Source of the DNA: CAZNPL01 sp964574815
GTDB taxonomy: Bacteria > Planctomycetota > Phycisphaerae > UBA1845
Length of the DNA stretch: 44,801 nt
NCBI GenBank assembly: GCA_964574815.1
Contig: CAZNPL010000048.1
Span: 1 to 44,801 of the forward strand
Direction of reading: 5' to 3'
A program made the position numbers and the translations under genes. The notes beneath the pieces were generated by a model. The model ran no database searches. It was not told the origin of the DNA and saw nothing but the letters and a program-made list of their open reading frames with translations. Shown here piece after piece: positions 17,495 through 24,313 of the stretch (position 1 is its first letter; each line of letters begins with the position of its first letter).

Positions 17495-17727
17495 TCGTCG
17501 ACCTCCTCGAACGGCAAGAAGCCGCTGTTCGGCCCGGCAAGCCGGAGATTGTGTTCACCGTTTACCACCTGGTTGTGCAGCTCGGCGTTGTTTCGTCTCT
17601 GTGCGTCACGAGCTGCGTCGTACCCGCTGAATGTCCGGCACCAGCGCCGGCCACCTCCGCTTCTATGCCGTGCCCGATAACTCCTGTTCCGCGGCACGTA
17701 TCGCTTGCTCGTACTAACCCGCCACAT
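17491..17727 (-). CDS. 78-aa basic hypothetical protein
   Basis: Begins MWRVSTSKRYVPRNRSYRAR. The basic first half is followed by a more ordinary segment (AARDAQRRNNAELHNQVV and GEHNLRLAGPNSG, ending FEEVDE). Its stop overlaps the GTG of the next gene (GTGA), and the ribosome-binding site of that gene lies within its last codons. This is the main argument for reality. A TATCAT-like box lies immediately upstream. No family is recognised, and the first 35 residues may not be translated. Confidence 0.4.
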   Translation of the reverse strand: MWRVSTSKRYVPRNRSYRARHRSGGGRRWCRTFSGYDAARDAQRRNNAELHNQVVNGEHNLRLAGPNSGFLPFEEVDE

Positions 17728-18499
17728 CGTATGATATCAGTCTCTGTGTTGGTCCGCATTCAATGTCGGTTTTCGCCAATCGTCCTCATCAGTGCCTGCC
17801 GGGCGGTTTGGAACGCGAGGCCCCGGGGGGTCGTCGCGGCCGTAAATGCTTTCTTTGTAAAGGGTTACGGCGCCGAGGGCCGGGGACCTGACGCTCCGGG
17901 GTCGGAATCGCCGGGTGAGACGCTGGCGGTACCAGCCCGTGCACGTCCGTTCGCTCCCGTCGGCATGACGTGCAACGCCGGGGGCCGGGGGTTTCGCTCT
18001 GCGCCGGTGACCCCCGTCCGGCTTCTTGACGGTGTGGAGACGACAGGGCCTCCCACGTTCCTGGGGAACCCCGGTGTGCCTATGCCCTGCTCTACGACCC
18101 CGGCGGGACCGGGCGCATCAGGCCCGTACGATGCGCCGGCGCGGCCCCCGCTCAAACCACGACGAAGGCTCCCGCGAACAGCCACTTTCGAGGCTCTATC
18201 ACACGGCTTGGGCACTCGCTGTCTACGCTTCGCAGGACGGATTGCTCCGCCACCACGCAAGACTCGCTTCCGGCTGCTGGCCAGCTCTGCCGGGTGGGAT
18301 TGGATACCCACCGGGTTCCTACGAAAGGTTTCAGAGTTCACTCACGTCATCTCATCCTCCTTTCCCAAGCTTTCGTGGCGCAAGGTTCGTTTGGCGCCGG
18401 GGCTCGCCGTGCGTGTAAAGCAGCGAACACGGACAGGCGGCCGACACCGAGAAGCTGACGGCCCCCATCGCCCGATAATAACAGCCACCCGGCGTGCAC
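17728..18499. other. GC-rich structured block without a convincing gene
   Basis: Frames are open on both strands but compositionally odd (Arg/Pro/Gly). Several self-complementary elements are visible: GGTGGG with CCCACC (18293-18312), GCTGGCCAGC (18276-18285), CGGGC with GCCCG (18110-18126), and GGGG-AA-CCCC (18063-18072). The plus-frame peptide GGIGYPPGSYERFQ and the minus-frame peptide IGTPGFPRNVGGPVVST remind me of leader regions often mis-called as proteins next to group II intron reverse transcriptases. This is memory, not a search. No reverse transcriptase and no clear domain V are present, so at most it would be a 5' remnant or an unrelated structured RNA. Confidence 0.4.
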
Positions 18500-18652
18500 T
18501 TACTTGTTCCAACTTTCCCAGGCAAATCCCGAACAGCCCCCGTGTTCTATAGGGTGGAAAGGAGAACCGCACCCCAACTGCGCGCCCACGGAGACGACGA
18601 GGGATGCACCAATAATGCCCAGCGATGCCAGCCCAAACCCGAAGCGACTCAT
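18500..18652 (-). CDS. 50-aa exported or lipoprotein-like small protein
   Basis: The frame from the ATG at 18652 to the TAA at 18500 reads MSRFGFGLASLGIIGASLVV, then SVGAQLGCGSPFHPIEHGG and CSGFAWESWNK. It is a signal-like hydrophobic N-terminus with a lipobox-like QLGC (Cys28) and a short mature part with a second Cys. GGGATGGA lies just upstream. The signal-peptide grammar is better than expected by chance, but the length is marginal. No function is known. Confidence 0.45.
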   Translation of the reverse strand: MSRFGFGLASLGIIGASLVVSVGAQLGCGSPFHPIEHGGCSGFAWESWNK

Positions 18653-18751
18653 TCCATCCCACGCGGATCAGTCGTCGATTCTCAGATGTGCACCTTCGAC
18701 GTCGCTCGATTCCTCCGCCGTTTGGAGCCGTCAACACCGCAATCCCCGGCG

Positions 18752-19083
18752 CCAAACGAACCCACCGATCCCCCGGAAATCTGCGTCAATCTGCGAAATC
18801 TGTGGATCCGCCCCCGCAACCACCAGCGCCAATCGAAGCCAAAAGATGCGAAAATTGTTCCGCCACAGGCGGATCAGTCCTCAGTCATCAGACCCCCGCC
18901 GTCAGAGCCGGGAGCGCCAGCGACCGGACCCCAAGCGCCGGCCGAGGCCCAAGCGCCCGCGCCAAACGAACCCAAACGCCACCCGCCGTCCGACCGCCCA
19001 CCTCAGGCGGATCCCTTCGTCCCTGTGTCCCTCCGTCCCTGTCCACCTCGCCTCCATGCCTCGTTCCATTCCAAACGAACCCA
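18752..19083. repeat. Cluster of dispersed repeats (CCAAACGAACCCA family)
   Basis: CCAAACGAACCCA occurs exactly at 18752-18764, 18962-18974 and 19071-19083, with a degenerate copy near 18831-18843. Between them lie a phrase reading ICVNLRNLWIR (18780-18812) and a CCTTCGTCCC/GTCCCTCCG stretch (19014-19041) that is the complement of the repeat inside alaS. Plus-strand frames through it give NEP/KRTQ-containing junk peptide. The region abuts the rimB-like gene, whose start lies only about 45 bp beyond the last copy. Confidence 0.75.
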
Positions 19084-19127
19084 AGCCCCAAACGCCGCCC
19101 CTCGGCCTGCGGCGTTTCGAGGTTATG

Positions 19128-19595
19128 ATGATTGCCAGGATGAAGGAGCAACAGCGGCTCATTGGCTGGCGGGAGATCGTGGCCCTTCCGGAATGGGGCG
19201 TCGACGGGATCGTCGCCAAGATCGACAGCGGAGCCCGGACCAGCGCGATCCATGTCGAGGACGTCGTCCGGCTCAAGGGCGATCGCGTTCGCTTCCATCT
19301 GGTGACCAGCCGGCGCAAGCGGTTCAAGCACGTTCCCGTGACTGCGGACGTGGTGCGCACCACGCGCGTGCGATCGAGCAGCGGACATGCGCAGGAGCGG
19401 TATGTGGTGGCCACCGTGGTGCGCATCGGTAAGATCCGCCGGAGGATCGAGCTGAGTCTGGTGGGCCGGGACAAGATGCTGTGCCGGATGCTGCTGGGGC
19501 GGAGGGCCCTGCGCGGTTTCCTGATCGACCCGGAGCGCAAACATCTGCACGATTCCTCGAAACGCCCGGCGTCCAAACCGAAGGACCGTCAATGA
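19128..19595 (+). CDS. rimB: Retropepsin-like RimB-type protease (PF05618)
   Basis: About 155 aa. The segment IGWREIVALPEWG, then IVAKIDSGARTSAIHV and later LVGRDKMLCRMLLGRRAL, match the family annotated as ATP-dependent zinc protease (PF05618), which has a retropepsin-like fold with DSGA as the active-site turn. In Pseudomonas the RimB partner of RimK belongs here and is proposed to act on glutamylated substrate. The ATG at 19128 has GAGG 5 nt upstream; ATGs at 19125 and 19140 are alternatives, and longer frames read through the repeat cluster and are rejected. Its stop overlaps the rimK start by 4 nt (ATGA). Confidence 0.85.
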   Translation: MIARMKEQQRLIGWREIVALPEWGVDGIVAKIDSGARTSAIHVEDVVRLKGDRVRFHLVTSRRKRFKHVPVTADVVRTTRVRSSSGHAQERYVVATVVRIGKIRRRIELSLVGRDKMLCRMLLGRRALRGFLIDPERKHLHDSSKRPASKPKDRQ

Positions 19596-20803
19596 AGATC
19601 GCCATCCTCTCGCGCAACCGCAGGAGTTACAGCACGACGCGGCTGCGGCGCGCCGCGCTGGAGCGCGGACACAAGGTAAAGGTCCTTGACACGATGAAGT
19701 TTGCGATCTCGGTCGAGCACGGCCGGCCCGACCTCTTCTACGAGAACAAGCCGGTGGCCCACCACGATGCGATCATCCCGAGAATCGGGGCCTCGGTGAC
19801 CTACTACGGCACGGCCGTCGTGCGACAGTTCGAGCAGATGGGCGTGTTCTGCGCCAACTCGGCGCTGGGCATCTCGCATTCGCGGGACAAGCTGCGCTGC
19901 CTCCAGATTCTGAGCCGGCACGACGTGGGTATTCCAGAGACGGCGTTCGTGCGCGACAAGAACGACGTCTTGCCGGCGATCAAACGGGTGGGCGGTGCGC
20001 CGGTTATCGTCAAGCTCCTCGAGGGTACCCAGGGGGTCGGCGTAATCCTCGCCGATACGCAGAAGGTCGCCGAGGCGATCATCGAAACTCTGCGAAGCGC
20101 CCAACAGAACGTGCTGATCCAGAAGTTCGTATCCGAAAGCAAGGGCACCGACATCCGGGCGCTGGTCGTGGGCGATCGCGTCGTCGCGGCCATGCGAAGG
20201 AGGGCACAAGGACAGGAGTTTCGCAGCAACGTGCATCGCGGCGGCAAGGCGGAGCCGACCACGCTCGATTCAGTTTACGAGGAAACCGCCGTTCGGGCGG
20301 CGCAGATCATCGGGTTGCGTGTGGCCGGAGTGGACATGCTCGAGGGTAAGGACGGACCGCAAATCATGGAGGTGAATTCGTCCCCCGGCCTGGAGGGGAT
20401 CGAGACGGCCACCCAGGTGGACGTCGCCGGCGCCGTCATCGATTTCATCGCCGACCAGTTGGCATTTCCCGAGATGGACCTCAGACAAAGGCTGTCGGTG
20501 AGCAAGGGTTACGGGGCGGCCGAGCTGATTGTCTCGCGTACGTCAGGTCTGTTGGGTCAATCGATAGAGGATTGCGGACTTCGGGAGCATGACATCACGG
20601 TGCTGACGTTGAATCGCGGGGGCAAGGTGATCGCCAATCCGCGGGGGACGCGGAAGCTGCGCCCCGGCGATCGGCTGCTTTGTTTCGGAAAGCTCGATAC
20701 GATGCGGGCGTTTCTACCCAAGAGAAAGCGCCGGCGGATCCGCAGACTGGCGAAGAAGTCCATTGAGGAAGCGATGGAACAGTCCGAGCAACGCAATGAG
20801 TGA
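19592..20803 (+). CDS. rimK: RimK-type ATP-grasp amino-acid ligase fused to an RCK_C domain
   Basis: 403 aa. Residues 1-290 are a RimK ligase that adds glutamate through peptide bonds, classically to the C-terminus of ribosomal protein S6. There is an N-terminal fold (MKIAILSRN), HSRDKLRCLQILSRHDVGIPET, the ATP-grasp segment VIVKLLEGTQGVGV, IRALVVGDRVVAAM, and the metal-binding end IMEVNSSPGLEGIE. RimK usually ends near residue 300. Here residues ~310-380 continue as a TrkA_C/RCK_C-like domain (GQSIEDCGLREHDITVLTLNRGG; LRPGDRLLCFGKLDTM), a fold that binds small ligands. A basic and then acidic tail follows. AAGGA lies 6 nt before the ATG, and its end overlaps the next gene by 8 nt. The middle gene of a coupled three-gene operon. 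Confidence 0.93.
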   Translation: MKIAILSRNRRSYSTTRLRRAALERGHKVKVLDTMKFAISVEHGRPDLFYENKPVAHHDAIIPRIGASVTYYGTAVVRQFEQMGVFCANSALGISHSRDKLRCLQILSRHDVGIPETAFVRDKNDVLPAIKRVGGAPVIVKLLEGTQGVGVILADTQKVAEAIIETLRSAQQNVLIQKFVSESKGTDIRALVVGDRVVAAMRRRAQGQEFRSNVHRGGKAEPTTLDSVYEETAVRAAQIIGLRVAGVDMLEGKDGPQIMEVNSSPGLEGIETATQVDVAGAVIDFIADQLAFPEMDLRQRLSVSKGYGAAELIVSRTSGLLGQSIEDCGLREHDITVLTLNRGGKVIANPRGTRKLRPGDRLLCFGKLDTMRAFLPKRKRRRIRRLAKKSIEEAMEQSEQRNE

Positions 20804-21893
20804 GAGCCCCGCCCACCCGGAAGTCCTGACGGTCGGCGAGTGCCGCGTGGGCATCGGTGACCGATGCGATGCCGACCTCGAGGTCTCGCAGGGCTACAGC
20901 GGGGTGCCGGTCGTGCTTCCCGTCTCGATCTGGCGTGGCCGGGAGCCGGGGCCGACGGTGTTCGTCACGGCGGCGGTCCACGGCGATGAACTGAACGGCA
21001 CGGGGATCGTTCGCGAGATCCTGCTGAATCCGCCGTTCGGGCTGACGGCCGGGTCGCTGATCCTCGTCCCGGTGGTCAATGTGCTCGGCCTCGAGCGCCA
21101 TCAGCGGTACCTGCCGGACCGCCGGGATCTGAACCGGTCTTTCCCGGGTGACCCCGAGGGGAGCCTGGCCCGGCGTTTCGCGCACGCCGTTTTCGACACC
21201 ATCGTCCGTCGATGTGATTACGGCATCGATCTGCACACGGCCGCGGTTCGGCGCACGAACTTTCCGAATGCGCGGGGGGATCTACGGAATCGCGAAGTGG
21301 CCCGACTGGCGCACGCGGTCGGTACGGAGCTGGTCATCAACGGTAAAGGACCCGCCGGATCGTTGCGACGGTCGGCATGCGCGGCGGGCTGCCCCACGAT
21401 CATTCTCGAGGCCGGCGAAGTCTGGAAAATTGAACCGACGGTCGTCGAGTTCGGCGTTCGTGGGATTCGAAACGTGTTGATCGAGCTTGGCATGGTGCAG
21501 GGCGAACGCTCGGCGCCGGCGTTCCAGACGCGGATCGACAAGACCAAGTGGGTCCGCGCCGAAGTGGGCGGCATACTCCAGTTTCATGTGGCCCCGGGCG
21601 ACGTTGTGGAAAAGGGACAGATTCTGGCATCGAGCACGAACTTCCTGGGCCGTGCGCTGCGGGAGATCTGCTCGCCCGCGGACGGCGTCGTCATAGGCAT
21701 GACCACGCTGCCGGCGGTGTCACCGGGCAGCCCAGTCTGCCACCTTGCGATTCCCAAGAAAGGGATTCAGGCCATTCGGGACGCCCGCGAGCGAGCTTCA
21801 GCTCAAAGCCTGCTGACGCGCGTTCGCGAGGACTTATCCACGAGCGTCGCGGTGTCCGAGCCCCACGAGAATGAAGGAGGCGGCCCGAAGTGA
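20796..21893 (+). CDS. Aspartoacylase/succinylglutamate desuccinylase-family zinc hydrolase
   Basis: 365 aa, M14-related amidohydrolase of the AstE/AspA group. It has the zinc motif AAVHGDELNG (His and Glu), DLNRSFPGD, third ligand region YGIDLHTAA and catalytic ILEAGE. A C-terminal beta domain (VRAEVGGILQFHVAPGDVVEKGQ .. ICSPADGVV) resembles a biotinyl/lipoyl fold. Members cleave amide bonds of N-acyl amino acids. Beside RimK it is more likely to remove or trim ligated glutamate or process a related amide; this is inference from context. The ATG at 20796 overlaps the rimK stop by 8 nt. It is the last gene of the operon. Confidence 0.88.
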   Translation: MSESPAHPEVLTVGECRVGIGDRCDADLEVSQGYSGVPVVLPVSIWRGREPGPTVFVTAAVHGDELNGTGIVREILLNPPFGLTAGSLILVPVVNVLGLERHQRYLPDRRDLNRSFPGDPEGSLARRFAHAVFDTIVRRCDYGIDLHTAAVRRTNFPNARGDLRNREVARLAHAVGTELVINGKGPAGSLRRSACAAGCPTIILEAGEVWKIEPTVVEFGVRGIRNVLIELGMVQGERSAPAFQTRIDKTKWVRAEVGGILQFHVAPGDVVEKGQILASSTNFLGRALREICSPADGVVIGMTTLPAVSPGSPVCHLAIPKKGIQAIRDARERASAQSLLTRVREDLSTSVAVSEPHENEGGGPK

Positions 21894-22701
21894 TGATCAT
21901 GCTCTCTTTAATAACACTGCGACAGTTGGGGCCCGAAGTTGCAACCCTACGTAGCCTCAGGCGTCGTGGTTCGATCCAGCAATCGAGATTGTCCGCGTCG
22001 GCGCGCAGAAACAACGGGCGGGTGCCCGAAACACGCGCCCGTTGCTGCCTTGACTTCCTTCCGCCCCCCTTCAGCTTTTCCCCTGCAGCATTTCCCCTCC
22101 GCGACTTTCCGCACCCCCTGGCGAGACGGTTGCCTCTTTCCCTTCGCCGGCTTTCTCCTCCTGCGAAGTCCCTTGCTTCCTCCCTTTACCACTTGCCCGT
22201 CGGCGGAAGACGTGAGGCCGTCGAGCGTCAGCCGGTATTCCACGCCGCCACCCCGGCGAAGAACGCCGGCCCCCCGTACGCCCGAAACGATCCGCAGGTC
22301 ATGTCGTTGGCGCGATCGGCGATCCTGCGGCCGCGCTCGTCGTGGCTTGCACCGATGGCACCGGTCGGCGTCTGGGACCAGGGTAGCCGCAAGGACGCGT
22401 GTTCCCCCGAGACGGTGATCTGTTCAGTTCCGTTGGTCTTTCGACTGCCCGTGGTTGCCGCAACGAGTTTCGAACGTATGACCGGCAGCATAGGTGGTGC
22501 ACGTGAGACAGGCGTGAGGAGTAAGTTATATTTGTATTAAATCCGGGGCTGGCGCCTCCGGCTCGATGCGCCGGCCGGCCGACTCGCGCCGCACGGAGAG
22601 GGCAAGTTGGCACATCGCATCTGCAGTCTGGACCGATCCCCGGCGGAGGGGGTGGCGACGCAACGCCGCCTGGGCCGATATTCCAGATAGTATTTTTACG
22701 T
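21894..22701. other. 0.8 kb gap without a recognised gene
   Basis: Between the RimK operon and the glnA promoter. It includes a long hairpin (22013-22043), a pyrimidine-rich plus-strand run at about 22060-22200, and minus-strand frames (around 22228-22491, with SHDERGRRIADRANDM) that look partly protein-like but match no family I know. A TTCGATCC at about 21970 resembles a tRNA T-arm, but no other tRNA arms surround it. Confidence 0.4.
22013..22043 (+). terminator. Strong hairpin about 120 nt after the RimK operon
   Basis: Outer arms AACGGGCG and CGCCCGTT (8 bp), a G/G mismatch, and inner arms GTG and CAC around a 7-nt loop. A T-rich stretch (TTGTTTCT) follows on the minus strand but not on the plus strand. 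It is a likely transcript-end structure for the operon or an opposite-strand terminator. Confidence 0.5.
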
Positions 22702-22729
22702 TTGACTTAAGCATTTTCTGTAGTATATT
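22702..22729 (+). promoter_or_regulatory. Sigma-70-like promoter of glnA
   Basis: TTGACT (22702-22707) and TATATT (22724-22729) are separated by 16 nt, in a markedly AT-rich 100-bp island in a GC-rich genome. The predicted start lies near 22736, giving a leader of about 60 nt before glnA. The leader holds a CTAG-N7-CTAG symmetry (22756-22769) that could be an operator. This is the best promoter in the window. Confidence 0.65.
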
Positions 22730-22798
22730 TAGGCTAAGCCCACCAAAATTTAGTCTAGGGCCGATCTAGTTTAATAAAAATGACGTGGAGGCCGGACC

Positions 22799-24241
22799 AT
22801 GGAACGAACATCGCTGCGGGACTTTCTGGAAATTTCGTACGACCGCTTGGAGGACATGAACCTCGAGGCCAAGGAAGAGCGGGCCGCCCGCATGCCGTTG
22901 GGAGAGGTTCAGGAGAAGCGGAAACGCTATCTGACGGACGAGAAGCGGATCAAGGCGGTCACCGTAGCCTTCTCGGATATCGAAGGAAGGCTTCATATGC
23001 TGGACTATGACAAGAAGTTCCTGCTCAAGTCCGGCGATCACCTGACCTTTGACGGATCGTCCATCCGGGGGTTTACGGAGCAGGAAGAATCGGACCTGAA
23101 GCTCGAGATTGATTGGCCGGCGTTCTATTGGATGCCGGCGGACATCTTCGGCCCGGGCAAAGTCATGGTATTCGGGACGGTCCTCGATCGGGACGGAACG
23201 CCCTACGCCGGCGACTCGCGGGCGCTTCTGAAAGCTTTCACGGACGAGATGCGGTCGCGCGAGGGCACGTCGGTGAATGCGGCGACGGAGATCGAAGGGT
23301 TTCTGTTCAAGGGGGCGGACGCCGACCGCCTATACTATGATACAGGGGCATTCGATTTCATCTCGAGCGGCGGCTACTTTCATTCGCTGCCCCAGGATCC
23401 CATGCGTCGCTTCATGGACTCAGCGGCCGAGGTGCAGAGGGCGATGGGCTTCGCCAATGAGAAGGATCATCCCGAGGTAGCGCCATCGCAGTTCGAGATG
23501 AACTTCGCGTTCACCGAGGTGAACATCGCGGCCGATCAGGTCCAGCTCTACAAGCTGATCTGCAAGCAGGTGGCCCAGTTGCACGATCTGACGGCGAGCT
23601 TCCTTCCCAAGCCGGTGATGGACGTCAACGGAAACGGGATGCACACAAACCTGTCGCTCGACCGCGACGGTCGGAATCTGTTTTACGACCGAGAAGGTCA
23701 GGATGGCTTGTCCACGCTCGCGTGGGACTTCGTCGAGCGTATTCTCCACAGCGCTTCGGACATCTGCCTGGTGCTCAACTCGAGCGTGAACGCGTATCGG
23801 CGGCTGGACCCGGCCTACGAAGCGCCTAATCAGATCAAGGCCTCAGCGGTGAACCGCGCGGCCATGATCCGGGTTCCGCTGGCCAACGAGCGATCGGCGC
23901 GCGTCGAAGTCCGATCGGTGGCGCCGGATGCCAACCCGTACCTGATGATGTACACATTGCTGAAGACGGGTCTTCACGGACCGCTGCCGCAACCCGAGGA
24001 GGTCGAGGGTAAGCGCCCGCGCACCCGCTTTCTGCCCGACAACATCCACGACGCGGTGCGCCTGTTCAAATCCAGCGACTGGACGCGGCAAATGCTCGGT
24101 GAGGACGTTCATGGCAAGTACATGGCGTTGAAACAGATGCAGGCGGATCGATGCCCCAAGGCGCTGGGCACACGCATCAAGCGCAGCGAGGTGCAGTTCC
24201 ACCACGAGGTGACCAACCAGTACTTGTGGAGCATGTTTTAG
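22799..24241 (+). CDS. glnA: Type I-like glutamine synthetase, no adenylylation motif
   Basis: 480 aa, ATP-dependent amidation of glutamate. The beta-grasp domain has FSDIEGRLHMLDYDKKFL and FDGSSIRGF. The catalytic domain has the glutamate ligands EIEGFLF and PSQFEMNFAF, the His-bearing NGNGMHTNLSL (in place of GSGMHxHxS), AYEAPNQIKASAVNRAAMIRVP and ARVEVRSVAPDANPYL. All catalytic positions I can align to GS-I are present. The NLYDLP-type adenylylation loop is missing, replaced by KRPRTRFLPDNIHDAVRLF, so it should not be regulated by GlnE. GGAGG lies 7 nt before the ATG. It stands alone under its own promoter; no glnB or amtB is adjacent. A GS-fold ligase of another substrate cannot be excluded. 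Confidence 0.88.
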   Translation: MERTSLRDFLEISYDRLEDMNLEAKEERAARMPLGEVQEKRKRYLTDEKRIKAVTVAFSDIEGRLHMLDYDKKFLLKSGDHLTFDGSSIRGFTEQEESDLKLEIDWPAFYWMPADIFGPGKVMVFGTVLDRDGTPYAGDSRALLKAFTDEMRSREGTSVNAATEIEGFLFKGADADRLYYDTGAFDFISSGGYFHSLPQDPMRRFMDSAAEVQRAMGFANEKDHPEVAPSQFEMNFAFTEVNIAADQVQLYKLICKQVAQLHDLTASFLPKPVMDVNGNGMHTNLSLDRDGRNLFYDREGQDGLSTLAWDFVERILHSASDICLVLNSSVNAYRRLDPAYEAPNQIKASAVNRAAMIRVPLANERSARVEVRSVAPDANPYLMMYTLLKTGLHGPLPQPEEVEGKRPRTRFLPDNIHDAVRLFKSSDWTRQMLGEDVHGKYMALKQMQADRCPKALGTRIKRSEVQFHHEVTNQYLWSMF

Positions 24242-24313
24242 AATCCGCCCCGGTACACCAAGACACGCGGCGGGCGGATCCCCAGGCAAGAGGGACGGCG
24301 AGCGATGAATACC

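Noticed and set aside
18391..18440. Group II intron domain-V-like hairpin on the minus strand (CCGTGT..ACACGCACGG)
   Set aside because: Lacks the AGC triad and the tetraloop length; similarity limited to a few bases, so not claimed as an intron end.
17203..18552. 449-aa open frame on the plus strand
   Set aside because: Crosses a better supported minus-strand gene and the structured block; composition atypical and no family match.
21960..21985. T-arm-like GTGGTTCGATCC suggesting a tRNA
   Set aside because: Stem supports only three pairs, and no acceptor, D or anticodon arms are found around it.
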